Below, piece after piece: positions 34,353 through 43,775 of a stretch of DNA of 64,000 bases. The notes under the pieces are model-generated. The model made no database searches. It was given only the letters and a program-made list of their open reading frames with translations, and was not told where the DNA came from. A program made the position numbers and the translations under genes. The first letter of the stretch is position 1; each line of letters starts with the position of its first letter. The stretch is from contig NZ_WNZW01000002.1 in assembly GCF_009725165.1 (NCBI RefSeq), positions 806,001-870,000 of the forward strand. The letters are read 5' to 3'. This DNA comes from Paenibacillus woosongensis. GTDB lineage: Bacteria; Bacillota; Bacilli; Paenibacillales; Paenibacillaceae.

Positions 34353-36773
34353 TTACAGCTCTTTTATTCTGCTAGTTACCGCAACGTGGTACACGACCTC
34401 AGCCGATACCTCGTGAAATTCCGCCGTCTGCTCTCCCTCGAACAGCTGCTCCACCGCCATGGCAGCGTCTTGTGCCACATTCATGACGCCTTTGCGCAGC
34501 GGCGTCGTTTCCAATACAATTTCCCCGCCTTGAATGGCTTCCTGGAATCGCGACAAGCCAATCTCCCACGGGGCGCCATTATAGAAATGGTCGTGGAACA
34601 GCCTGCCCTCAGAAAAAGCATAGCCGACATTCCCCGTATAATCGATCTTAAGAAGAACATCCTGGGCATCCTCCAGTATGCGTTGGTCTAGAGAAATCAG
34701 CACCTTATGACTATGAATGCGCTTCACTTCCATTGTAATGGGTTTGGCCGGGATCTGTATATGACAGTTTTCAAACCAGCCATCCCGCTCGGCCGCAATC
34801 CGGCAGCCCTCTCCATCGGCCTGCCATTCCTGATTGCTCCTTTCATCCGTATATTCCCGGAATGAAAATTCATTTGCACCATAACTGAAAAACTCTAATC
34901 CGTATGCGGTTCCGGCAAGCGGGGTATCCGAGAACAGAATGCGTCTTCTGCCTCTACCTGCTGTCGAGGCCAAGGCTGAGACCGATTCATCTTCGACTCC
35001 TCCCATTTCCGTTTCCACTTCCCACAGCATAGAAGCTTCCTTGGATGACATCGCATAAATGCGGGTCTCACTGCCGTCCGTCCGGTAAATACGAATCATT
35101 GCCGGTACGTGATGAGGCACGACGATGCAGTAGCTTCCGTCTTTTTCCCGCCGAACCGTTCCTGCATCCGTCTCGGCGCTCATTATCCCGTCCGCCGCCA
35201 GCATGAATTCTCCGTCGATGCCTTCCGGCATAGCGAAGAAGTAAGTGCTGAACTTCCCGGAACCCGTCACCGTTATAGGCTGTGCCGTGGCGTAACGCAA
35301 TAGCAAGCCGGATAAGTCGAACTGGAAAGGCAGCATGAACGAAGCGTTTTTGCGAATCGTCAACGTATTATTCTGTGGCAAGCGAATGCTGCCTTCCCCC
35401 AGTTGAATGTCAAATTGAACACCCCGATGCTCCTTCATTTCGACATGGTCCTGGTAGTTGTTCACGAAAACAAATCCCGAGCTTCCATCGGTACGCAGAG
35501 CATACCGGAGCGTCTCCGTATTATCCGGCGCAAGTCCGGCCGCCCCTTCCGGCAAAACCGTGGACATCGGCGCCAATCGATCCCCGAAGGCTCTCAGGAA
35601 ATAATGCAGCAGGCGAAGCCGATGGTTCGATTCCCGGATTTGGCCGAACTCCCCGATCGGGGCCTGGAAATCATAAGTAATCCGCGGAGTCGTGCTCTCG
35701 TTCAAATAACCGCTCTGTCCCACGGGATTTGTTCCGCCATGAAACATGTAATACCCGATAAAGTTGCAGCCGCCCGCAATTTTCATCAGGCTCATAGCCG
35801 ATACGCTCTCCGGCTCCACCTGAAAGCGGGACAAATACCAGGTCTGCATGCCCCCGCCCATTTCGCAGCAGGCGAACGGATATTTCTCCTTCGGATACGG
35901 CGGTGCAAAATCTCCGGCTACCCCATCGTCATGATAACTGTCAAATATATACTCGCGCGTCGGCTGCTGCAGCGAATTTTGCTCGCTAATGCTCCAAGGC
36001 GTATAGGCGTAGCCTCCATAAAGCGGCAGCACCTCATCCTCCAGCACCGGGGCCCCGCCCCAGCCTGTGCTCGTATAAACCGGCGTATCAAGCCCGGCTT
36101 CGATCGCGAGCTCTTTCAGGTGCCGCATATGCCTTACCCCTTCGCTTCCCCTACTGCCTCCGCTCAAATACTCGTCTCCCTGTTTTGCCGTCATCTCCCA
36201 TAACGCCGCGGCGGCGTTAAGCTCGTTCTCCAGCTGAATGCCAACGACGGGGCCGCCGTCCTTGAACATAAGCCCGGACGCCTCACGGCCGATCTCCGCG
36301 TATAAGCGCCGGACATAATGCAGATAACCCTCATCATTCGAGCGGACATCGAACGCACGGCCAAACAGCCAGTCCGGCAGTCCACCATTGCGGACCTCCC
36401 CATGACAGAACGGCCCGATGCGTAAAATGACGTAAAGGCCGCTGCGCTGGCACAGCTCAATGAACTTCCGCAAATTGCGGTTCCCCCGCCAGTCGTATAG
36501 CCCTTCGATTTCCTCATGGTGATTCCAAAAAATATAAGTCGCGAGAATGTTGATGCCCGATGCTTTCATCTTGTTGATTTCTGCTTCCCAATTCGCTTCC
36601 GGGTAGCGGGAGTAGTGAAATTCACCGCAGATGGCAAAATACGGCTTTCCATTGAACTCCATATAGTAGTTCGTAAAGCTGATTTCGTCTCCAGCCGGAT
36701 TTCGTCCGCCCAGCCTCAAGGTTGAAGGGGTTACTTTTTTGGGCATAATATTGGCTTGAATGGAATATAGCAT
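34353..36773 (-). CDS. Glycoside hydrolase family 35 beta-galactosidase
   Basis: An 806-residue GH35 enzyme without a signal peptide. The N-terminal TIM barrel has the family signature GGPVVGIQLENEL (acid/base glutamate) and the nucleophile in FACCEMGGGMQ. Beta-sandwich domains follow from about residue 400. I choose ATG 36773, 8 bases after GAGGAG. It is probably cytoplasmic, acting on imported galactosides, and lies between the GH42 gene and galK in one direction. Having both GH35 and GH42 suggests different linkages or chain lengths. Confidence 0.93.
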   Translation of the reverse strand: MLYSIQANIMPKKVTPSTLRLGGRNPAGDEISFTNYYMEFNGKPYFAICGEFHYSRYPEANWEAEINKMKASGINILATYIFWNHHEEIEGLYDWRGNRNLRKFIELCQRSGLYVILRIGPFCHGEVRNGGLPDWLFGRAFDVRSNDEGYLHYVRRLYAEIGREASGLMFKDGGPVVGIQLENELNAAAALWEMTAKQGDEYLSGGSRGSEGVRHMRHLKELAIEAGLDTPVYTSTGWGGAPVLEDEVLPLYGGYAYTPWSISEQNSLQQPTREYIFDSYHDDGVAGDFAPPYPKEKYPFACCEMGGGMQTWYLSRFQVEPESVSAMSLMKIAGGCNFIGYYMFHGGTNPVGQSGYLNESTTPRITYDFQAPIGEFGQIRESNHRLRLLHYFLRAFGDRLAPMSTVLPEGAAGLAPDNTETLRYALRTDGSSGFVFVNNYQDHVEMKEHRGVQFDIQLGEGSIRLPQNNTLTIRKNASFMLPFQFDLSGLLLRYATAQPITVTGSGKFSTYFFAMPEGIDGEFMLAADGIMSAETDAGTVRREKDGSYCIVVPHHVPAMIRIYRTDGSETRIYAMSSKEASMLWEVETEMGGVEDESVSALASTAGRGRRRILFSDTPLAGTAYGLEFFSYGANEFSFREYTDERSNQEWQADGEGCRIAAERDGWFENCHIQIPAKPITMEVKRIHSHKVLISLDQRILEDAQDVLLKIDYTGNVGYAFSEGRLFHDHFYNGAPWEIGLSRFQEAIQGGEIVLETTPLRKGVMNVAQDAAMAVEQLFEGEQTAEFHEVSAEVVYHVAVTSRIKEL

Positions 36774-36821
36774 CGTCAAAACTCCTCTCAATGGGCAATT
36801 TGGGCAAATCGGATTAGAGAA

Positions 36822-36850
36822 GACAAGCCGGGCATTCGCTCCGGCTTGTT
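36822..36850 (-). terminator. Hairpin between GH42 and GH35 genes
   Basis: ACAAGCCGG pairs perfectly with CCGGCTTGT around an 8-base loop; on the minus strand it is followed by CTTCTC, a poor T-run. It may weaken read-through from the GH42 gene into GH35 rather than stop it. Confidence 0.4.
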
Positions 36851-36896
36851 GTTAGGCTAACATGCAAATTTCAAATATTATTGGCAGGTTTGCGGC

Positions 36897-38954
36897 TTAA
36901 GCCGGACGTTTCAATACGACTACTCCGTGAACAGGCAAGGTAAGTTTTCCGCTCAACGCTTCGCCTGTTTCCATATTCACATATTGACGATCATCCAGTT
37001 GTACATGCTGCTCCTGTCCGCTGAAGTTCATCACGAACACATAATCGAATTCCCCATCCGTCCGGACCTGAGCGGTCACGCCGGCAGGCAGTTCAGTATG
37101 AATAACCCGGTCAACGCCTGCGACATCAACGATCTGCTTGTAGAACTCGCCCAGGAAATCGTCCTTCAGGCGCGTCGCCATATGGTAAGCGCGGCCTTGC
37201 CCGAAGCGGTTCACCGTAAGTGCCGGTCGGCCCGCATAGAAGCTGTCCGTATAGGTTCCCAGTACCTCAGCGCCTTCTGTATGAATCAGCTCGCAAATTT
37301 CATGGGACTCGAAGCTGCCCGCGAAACCCAGCTCATTGCCCTCGGCCATCGCTATGCCGTTCCGGTCATGATCGTACAATCCTTCAATTTCCTCCGCCCA
37401 GATGCCAAGCGTCTTGCGCAGCGGTCCCGGGAAGCCGCCAAGATGGCACAGATCATGCTCATCAACGATACCGGACCAGTAGGTCGTAACCAGAGTTCCG
37501 CCATGCTCGACGAACTTCTCCAGCTTACGGCCCGTCTCTTCGCGGCATAGGTACAGCATCGGAGCAACGATCAGCTTATATCCGCTAAAGTCATCCTCCG
37601 AGCCGATGATATCCGTCGGTACGCCCTGCTCCCAAATCGCCCGGTGATGCGCGATAACCGTCTCCTCGTAATGGATGCCTGAATTGCGCGGTCCTTGCGC
37701 ATCCTGTACGGCCCAGCGATTATCCCAATCGAAAAGAATCGCTGTCTTCGCCGGAGTCGGCGTGCCCGCAATCTCCGAAATATCGGCAAGCGTACGTCCC
37801 AAATCGGCGACATCCTTGAACACTCGTGTATGCTCATGTCCAACGTGATCCACGACCGCCCCGTGGAATTTCTCGCTGGAGCCTCTGCTCTTGCGCCACT
37901 GGAAATATTGCACGGAATCCGAGCCGTGAGCGACCGCCTGCAGGGAGGACAGCTTATGCATGCCCGGTTGCTTCAGCTTGCTGACCGGCTGCCAGTTCGT
38001 CAGGCTCGGAGTACTCTCCATCAATAAGAATGGCTTCTGTTGGAGCGAGCGGTACAGATCATGCCAGAACGAGATCGAGGCGCCCAGTTCGATATCATTT
38101 TTATAATCATGCCAGGTCGGATACACATCCCAGGAAATCACGTCGAGAATTTTAGCTAATTTCCGATAATCTAGCCCTTCGATCATGTGCATATTCGTCG
38201 TTGCAGGCAAGTCAGGATTCGCCGTTTTTACAGATTTAATTTCGTGATCACAGTAATCCGTCATTTGATCCGTCACGAAACGGCGCCAATCCAAGTTCTG
38301 GCCATGAACCATACTCTCACCATGAGGAGCAGGCGACTCGATTTGGCTCCAGTCCGTGTACTTATGCGCCCAGAAGGAAGTCCACCATGCAAAGTTAAGC
38401 TCCTCGAGCGTACCGTATTTCTCCTTCAACCATGCCCGGAATGCATCTTGACAGTAATCGCAGTGACAATCCCCGCCAAGCTCGTTTGAAATATGCCAGC
38501 CGATGACGGCGGGATGATTCCCGTAGCGCTCAGCCAATTTGCCATTAATAATAGCCGTTTTCTCCCGGTAGACCGGCGATGTATAACAGTGGTTATGCCT
38601 CATCCCGTGCAAATTACGGACGCGGTTCGCTTCCACGCGAAGCACCTCAGGATATCTCGCAGACATCCAGGCCGGACGCGCACCGCTCGGAGTGGACAAC
38701 CAGGCATAGATCCCGTTCTCGGCGAATGAATCCAACACCTTATCCAGCCATTCGAACGTAAAAACCCCTTCCGTCGGTTCAAGAGCAGCCCAGGAGAACA
38801 TGCCAAGCGCCATTACGTTGCAGTTGGCGAGCTTCATCATGCGAATATCCTCTTCCAGCACTTTTGGATCATGCAGCCATTGATCCGGGTTATAGTCGGC
38901 CCCGTGCATTAGCACAGGAAGTTTATCACTAATCGGCGGAAATTTCTTAGTCAT
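36897..38954 (-). CDS. Glycoside hydrolase family 42 beta-galactosidase
   Basis: A 685-residue GH42 enzyme, typical length, with no signal peptide. MHGADYNPDQWL opens the barrel. The acid/base glutamate is in WHISNELGGDCHCDYC, where the cysteines form the family zinc site, and the nucleophile is in LLMESTPSLTNW. A trimerisation domain and a C-terminal beta domain follow. AAGGAGAG precedes the ATG. It would hydrolyse imported galacto-oligosaccharides such as those from arabinogalactan. It is the first gene of the galactan run and is divergent from an AraC regulator. Confidence 0.95.
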   Translation of the reverse strand: MTKKFPPISDKLPVLMHGADYNPDQWLHDPKVLEEDIRMMKLANCNVMALGMFSWAALEPTEGVFTFEWLDKVLDSFAENGIYAWLSTPSGARPAWMSARYPEVLRVEANRVRNLHGMRHNHCYTSPVYREKTAIINGKLAERYGNHPAVIGWHISNELGGDCHCDYCQDAFRAWLKEKYGTLEELNFAWWTSFWAHKYTDWSQIESPAPHGESMVHGQNLDWRRFVTDQMTDYCDHEIKSVKTANPDLPATTNMHMIEGLDYRKLAKILDVISWDVYPTWHDYKNDIELGASISFWHDLYRSLQQKPFLLMESTPSLTNWQPVSKLKQPGMHKLSSLQAVAHGSDSVQYFQWRKSRGSSEKFHGAVVDHVGHEHTRVFKDVADLGRTLADISEIAGTPTPAKTAILFDWDNRWAVQDAQGPRNSGIHYEETVIAHHRAIWEQGVPTDIIGSEDDFSGYKLIVAPMLYLCREETGRKLEKFVEHGGTLVTTYWSGIVDEHDLCHLGGFPGPLRKTLGIWAEEIEGLYDHDRNGIAMAEGNELGFAGSFESHEICELIHTEGAEVLGTYTDSFYAGRPALTVNRFGQGRAYHMATRLKDDFLGEFYKQIVDVAGVDRVIHTELPAGVTAQVRTDGEFDYVFVMNFSGQEQHVQLDDRQYVNMETGEALSGKLTLPVHGVVVLKRPA

Positions 38955-39138
38955 CGCTGTATCTCTCCTTATAAATCGTCATATTCACTTATCTACCTTT
39001 GATAATAGACCAAAAACCGCTTATACTCATAGAACATATCCATCTAAAAGTCGTCTGATCTTAACATTGAACCATTTTCCCAGCATTAACCTTATGAATG
39101 CACATACCTATTTCCTGATTATGGAGGTCGAATTCACG

Positions 39139-39978
39139 ATGATGCCTTTTCTACTAGCCGAATTCACGAATTTGGAAGAAATACTCCCTCTCTATGTTTA
39201 CTGCGTCGGCAGCCATGAACAAAAACACCTAGAGCGCCCCGAGGGCTATCCTGCGCATCAGCTGTTTTTGTCCAGAAGCGGCCAAGGAATCTTTCGCATT
39301 CAAGGTCATGCCGATATCCTATTGACTCCCGGTTCGGCCTTGCTCCTTCCCGCCAACCAGCCACACGCCTACTTTCCTTATGAATCAACGGAAAATTGGG
39401 ATCTAGGCTTTGTCGCCTTTGACGGCAAGGCGGCAAAATCCCTTTTAGAGCAAATGAACAAGCTCGTACTAACCGTTCTGCAGGTGCCCAACTTTGAACT
39501 GCTCTGGAGCCAACTGGAATCACTGTGGCAGCTGATCAGCCTCAACGGGGAACAAGCATACTGGGAAGCCTCCAAGCGCATCTACGGCATGACGATCTCC
39601 CTGCTCGAAGGGCAAGCCAGCGATAAGAAAATCCTAAAAGGCGTCACTTCTTCGGGAAGCCCACAACCTGCCCTGCAAGCGGCAGTTAAGCTAATTCATG
39701 ATCATTATAATGAAAGACTGCTATTAACGAATGTAGCCCGAGCCGCCGGATATTCTCCGCAGCATTTTCACCGTTTGTTCGTATCCAGCTACGGCATGAC
39801 ACCGCAGCAGTACATTTTGCAATTGCGAATGCGGAGAGCGACCCAACTGCTTCAGGAGAATCCTTCTATTACGGTCGAGAGCGTGGCCGAGAAGCTCGGC
39901 ATGGAAACGAGCTACTTTATCCGCATGTTCAAACGTACCTACGGCCTGACACCCAAAAAATACAAAGACCAATCGTAA
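39139..39978 (+). CDS. AraC-family transcriptional regulator (galactan locus)
   Basis: A 279-residue regulator with an N-terminal cupin (YPAHQLFLSRSGQGIFRIQG) and a C-terminal AraC domain (VARAAGYSPQHFHRLFVSS, then VAEKLGMETSYFIRMFKRTY). Start: ATG 39139, 11 bases after GGAGG; the next codon is also ATG, and earlier in-frame starts lack a site. It is divergent from the GH42 gene, whose expression it probably controls in response to galactose or a galactoside. Confidence 0.88.
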   Translation: MMPFLLAEFTNLEEILPLYVYCVGSHEQKHLERPEGYPAHQLFLSRSGQGIFRIQGHADILLTPGSALLLPANQPHAYFPYESTENWDLGFVAFDGKAAKSLLEQMNKLVLTVLQVPNFELLWSQLESLWQLISLNGEQAYWEASKRIYGMTISLLEGQASDKKILKGVTSSGSPQPALQAAVKLIHDHYNERLLLTNVARAAGYSPQHFHRLFVSSYGMTPQQYILQLRMRRATQLLQENPSITVESVAEKLGMETSYFIRMFKRTYGLTPKKYKDQS

Positions 39979-39987
39979 AATTCATTT

Positions 39988-40020
39988 AAAAAGCTGTCCC
40001 AAACAGGCGTTTGGGACAGC
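39988..40020. terminator. Bidirectional rho-independent terminator
   Basis: GCTGTCCCAAAC pairs with GTTTGGGACAGC around AGGC, with TTTTTAAA on the minus strand and a weaker T-run on the plus strand. It lies between the convergent AraC and binding-lipoprotein genes. Confidence 0.85.
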
Positions 40021-40030
40021 CTTGAGCCTT

Positions 40031-41611
40031 TTATTTCTGCGCTGCCAGGAATGCATCAACCTGGCTTTGCATCTCGGCGCCTACTTTATCGATGCCTGCC
40101 GCCTGCAGCTGCTTGATCAGATCGGCTTGGCCTTTTTCGATATCCTGGATTAGGCCGTATTCCAATGGAATCGCATAGCGCAGCATCACGTTCCCCAGGT
40201 TGGATACTTCGTTCTTCACCTTGCTGTCGTCAAACACGAAAGTTTCAAGAGGGTAATGGTATACATGCTCCTGCCACTGATTGAGCATTTCGTCAGCTTC
40301 CTTCGGATACGTCGTATCCGTACGGTTCAGCAGGGAGTTCCATCCCCAGTTCGAGAAGCCGGTGTAGTTCGTAGAGCTCGGACCCGGCGTAAATTGGTCA
40401 TCGCCCACTGGCTCATAGTGCTTGCCGACAATGCCGTACATCGTCAAATCGTGAATTTCCTTGTCGTTTTGCAGTAAATCGATCAGCATCAGTGCACGCT
40501 CCGGGTTTTTGGAGGTAGCATGAATCGCCATGCCGTTCTGAGTCGAGACCGCCGCGGATTTCATCTTGTCCGGCGTCAAATCTACGATTGCCATTTCATA
40601 CTCCGGCTTATCCCGGCGAGCTTCCGACATGTTGATTGCAACCGTACCCAGGTTATGTGCATAAGATGCGATCTTGCCAGCTTTCATATCCTGCCATATA
40701 TCGTTTTTGTAGCTAATGATATTTTTCGACCATGCGCCGTTATCCACTAGATCTTTATAATATTTCAATAATTCCGTAAATTCAGGCGTATCGTAAACGT
40801 TAAATACTTTTCCGGCTGGATCGTCCATTTGGAACGCAAACGGTACATTCGGATCTACGACCTTCCAGTTATTCTGCTGCTCAAGCAACACCTCGTCCAG
40901 TTCATGCCATTTCCAACCGTCGCCCGGTTTGGCGCCAAAAGCACCTACACCTTTTTCATTGGCGGCAATCGTCTTCAGGTAAGCCGCGTATGTCTCGGGG
41001 CTGTTCACCGGATCAAGATTGTATTTCTGGCGCAAATCCTCGCGAATTAGCACTACTTTATCAACGACTTCATTGCTGTTCTGCGGTACCATGTATACTT
41101 TGCCGGATACCTTCGCCTGCTCCCACGCTGCCTTAGGCAATGCCTCCCACGTTTTCGGCGTGTACTTCGCCAGCATATCCTCCGTCAGCTCCAGGAAGCC
41201 GCCGCGGATTGCTTGATCATTGTAAAATGCCCAGTTTGCCGTATAGACAATGTCAAAGTCCTCGTTAGCCGCAAATTTCAACGGATATTTCTGCGTCCAA
41301 TCCGACCAGTCAAGGAATTCCGCTTCGACGGTGGCATTGATTTTATCCTTCAACAGCTTGTTCAACTCGCCAAATACTTCATCATAATCCACCGGCTTGC
41401 CCCCGACGAGAAGCATCTTCAATTTGATTTCCTTGGATATATCAATCTCATCTGTAGCCCCTGCGCTGTTTGCTCCGCTATTTTCTTTGCCTGCGTTAGA
41501 AGCGCCGCTGTTCTCTGCCGCATTCTTCCCTCCGCCGCAAGCGCTGAGCAGCGTCGCCAGCATCAGAAAAACAGCCAATAGAAGTGTTACCGTTTTTTTA
41601 GTCTGTTTCAT
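40031..41611 (-). CDS. Oligosaccharide-binding lipoprotein of ABC importer (fourth importer)
   Basis: A 526-residue LipO-type solute-binding protein. The lipobox LLSACGGG gives a lipidated cysteine at 25, followed by an Ala/Asn/Gly linker. ATG 41611 follows GGGGG by 8 bases. Here the binding-protein gene comes last in the operon, after the two permeases. Nearness to the galactan/arabinan genes suggests galacto- or arabino-oligosaccharides, but nothing in the sequence fixes this. Confidence 0.9.
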   Translation of the reverse strand: MKQTKKTVTLLLAVFLMLATLLSACGGGKNAAENSGASNAGKENSGANSAGATDEIDISKEIKLKMLLVGGKPVDYDEVFGELNKLLKDKINATVEAEFLDWSDWTQKYPLKFAANEDFDIVYTANWAFYNDQAIRGGFLELTEDMLAKYTPKTWEALPKAAWEQAKVSGKVYMVPQNSNEVVDKVVLIREDLRQKYNLDPVNSPETYAAYLKTIAANEKGVGAFGAKPGDGWKWHELDEVLLEQQNNWKVVDPNVPFAFQMDDPAGKVFNVYDTPEFTELLKYYKDLVDNGAWSKNIISYKNDIWQDMKAGKIASYAHNLGTVAINMSEARRDKPEYEMAIVDLTPDKMKSAAVSTQNGMAIHATSKNPERALMLIDLLQNDKEIHDLTMYGIVGKHYEPVGDDQFTPGPSSTNYTGFSNWGWNSLLNRTDTTYPKEADEMLNQWQEHVYHYPLETFVFDDSKVKNEVSNLGNVMLRYAIPLEYGLIQDIEKGQADLIKQLQAAGIDKVGAEMQSQVDAFLAAQK

Positions 41612-41681
41612 GGCATTTTCCCCCAATCAAATAATGTTTTCAAGAGTACAGCTATATATTGATAACCAGGTTTCCCTGTGG

Positions 41682-42626
41682 TCACCCTTTGACGGCACCG
41701 ATCGTCAGCCCTTGAACAAAGAAGCGCTGGATGAACGGATAAGCGATTAGAATAGGCCCCGTAGCCACGATGGTCATCGCCATCTTCAAGCTTTCCGTCG
41801 GAATATCGAGGTTCATGGCCACCCCAGACTGCATCATCGCCTTCCGCATTCCGTCCATATTGCCTAACAGCCGGTAGAGATAGTACTGCAAAGGCATCAG
41901 CTCGGATTTTGAAATAAAGAGCAGGGCATGATACCAATCGTTCCAGTAAGCCAGTGCGATAAACAGGCCGATCGTCGCCAGCGCCGGCTTGGACAGCGGA
42001 ATGATCAGCTTCAGGAAAATCAGGAAATCGCTGGCCCCATCGATTTTGGCTGACTCGGTAATCGCTTCCGGAATGCTGCTCATGAACGATTTCATTACAA
42101 TAATGTAGAACACATTCATTAGCATCGGTACAATCAACACGACCAAGGTATCCTTCAAATCTAAATAGTTGACGATCAATAAATACCACGGAACGAGCCC
42201 GCCGCTGAATAAGGTCGTAAAAAAGAAGAAGAAGGAAAAGTGATTGCGCCACTTAAAATCCTTTCTGGATAGAACATAAGCCGTCATCGAAGTCAGGAAT
42301 AATCCGACAGCCGTGCCGATCAAAGTCACACTGATCGTAACCCCGTAAGCTTTGAGCATATCCGCAGGATACTTGAACAATATGCTGTAGGCTTCCAAGG
42401 AAAATTGGGTCGGGATGATTTTGAACCCATGCTCGATAATCGAGCTTTCCTCAGTGAATGAGGAAGAGATAATCAGTATAAACGGAAAGATACAAAATAG
42501 CGCTAAAATAGTGAGTAACGTATATCCGATAACCGCAAGCAGCATACGATCCGATGATTTCCCCTTACCTTTATTCGCACGGATTTCCGGATCGAAACGG
42601 CCGGGATTTGCTGTTGTCGCACTCAT
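41682..42626 (-). CDS. Sugar ABC transporter permease, LplC/YtcP type (fourth importer)
   Basis: A 314-residue permease with six spans, the EAA loop TESAKIDGASDFLIFLKLII and the terminus FVQGLTIGAVKG. AGGGAGG precedes the ATG. It lies between the partner permease (18 bases upstream) and the binding-lipoprotein gene (70 bases downstream). It has an N-terminal extension of about 25 polar residues before the first span. Confidence 0.92.
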   Translation of the reverse strand: MSATTANPGRFDPEIRANKGKGKSSDRMLLAVIGYTLLTILALFCIFPFILIISSSFTEESSIIEHGFKIIPTQFSLEAYSILFKYPADMLKAYGVTISVTLIGTAVGLFLTSMTAYVLSRKDFKWRNHFSFFFFFTTLFSGGLVPWYLLIVNYLDLKDTLVVLIVPMLMNVFYIIVMKSFMSSIPEAITESAKIDGASDFLIFLKLIIPLSKPALATIGLFIALAYWNDWYHALLFISKSELMPLQYYLYRLLGNMDGMRKAMMQSGVAMNLDIPTESLKMAMTIVATGPILIAYPFIQRFFVQGLTIGAVKG

Positions 42627-42644
42627 AGCCTCAGTCCTCCCTTT

Positions 42645-43565
42645 CTAGAACAAGGCGCGATCCTTGTCGTATTTGCGCACTGCATAGTTGGCTAACAGAA
42701 TCGTCGCGAATCCCAGGATAGATTGATAGAACCCTGCCGCCGCAGACATGCCGATTTCATTGGATGTCGTTAACGAACGGAACACATAGGTGTCGATGAC
42801 GTCCGTGGACGAGAAGAGAAGTCCGTTATTGCCCACCATATTGTAGAACATGCCGAAGTCTCCGCGGAAAATATTGCCGATGGCCAGCAGGAACAAGATA
42901 ATGACGGTAGGCATGAGATTCGGTACGGTTATTTTCAAAATTCGCTGAAAAATATTCGCCCCGTCAATTTCCGCCGCCTCGTACATCTCCGTATCGATGC
43001 TCGTAATCGCCGCCAGATACATAATGGAGCCGTAGCCCAGTGCCTTCCATGCCGACACTACGATAAGAATCAGCGGCCAATAAGCAGCTGTGTTATAAAT
43101 GTCGATAGGCCCGAGACCAATTGATCTTAGCATTACGTTCAATGTACCTACGTCGTAGTTAAACAAGTTGTAAGCAATAGCCCCAACCACAACCCAGGAA
43201 ATGAAGTACGGCAGGAACAGCACCGTCTGGGTAACCTTACGGAACCATTTGCCCGCAACCTCGAACAGCAGAATCGCTGTAACGATCTGCAGCAGATTGT
43301 TAATGATGATAAACGCGATGTTATATAATGCCGTATTGCGGGTTACACGCCAAGCGTCGCCCGATTCCATGAAAAATCGAAAGTTCTCCAATCCGTTCCA
43401 TGGGCTTCCGAATATGCCCCCTTGATAGTTGAACTGCTTAAAGGCAAGAACGATGCCGGCCATAGGTACATAGGCAAACAGCAGGAAAAACAATACAGCG
43501 GGGGCGAGCATCAGCAGCAGTGCTCTGTATTTCTTTAGATCGCTGAAAAAGCCCTGATTTTTCAT
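42645..43565 (-). CDS. Sugar ABC transporter permease, LplB type (fourth importer)
   Basis: A 306-residue permease. The first span reads ALLLMLAPAVLFFLLFAYVP and the EAA loop YEAAEIDGANIFQRILKITV. GAGGGGAG precedes the ATG. It is the first gene of the importer operon. The 210 bases upstream hold the terminator of the regulator gene and presumably the operon promoter. Confidence 0.92.
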   Translation of the reverse strand: MKNQGFFSDLKKYRALLLMLAPAVLFFLLFAYVPMAGIVLAFKQFNYQGGIFGSPWNGLENFRFFMESGDAWRVTRNTALYNIAFIIINNLLQIVTAILLFEVAGKWFRKVTQTVLFLPYFISWVVVGAIAYNLFNYDVGTLNVMLRSIGLGPIDIYNTAAYWPLILIVVSAWKALGYGSIMYLAAITSIDTEMYEAAEIDGANIFQRILKITVPNLMPTVIILFLLAIGNIFRGDFGMFYNMVGNNGLLFSSTDVIDTYVFRSLTTSNEIGMSAAAGFYQSILGFATILLANYAVRKYDKDRALF

Positions 43566-43713
43566 GTCTACTCCCCTCTCGAAATCTCGTTATTCTCTCT
43601 AGTGTCCTTACTTTTCATTATAAGGAGGCGGTTCCCGCATGAGGATTCAGGCAAACAACAAAAACTAATACTAATTCACCGATTCACTGAAAATACAAAA
43701 ATTCTGTCATCTT

Positions 43714-43743
43714 AAAAAGCCCCCGGCCAATTGCCGAGGGCAG
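43714..43743 (-). terminator. Rho-independent terminator after fourth two-component pair
   Basis: On the minus strand CCCTCGGC pairs with GCCGGGGG around AATTG, followed by CTTTTT. Confidence 0.85.
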
Positions 43744-43775
43744 CTTGCATTCATCTATTCGCTTTCTTTCCAAAG

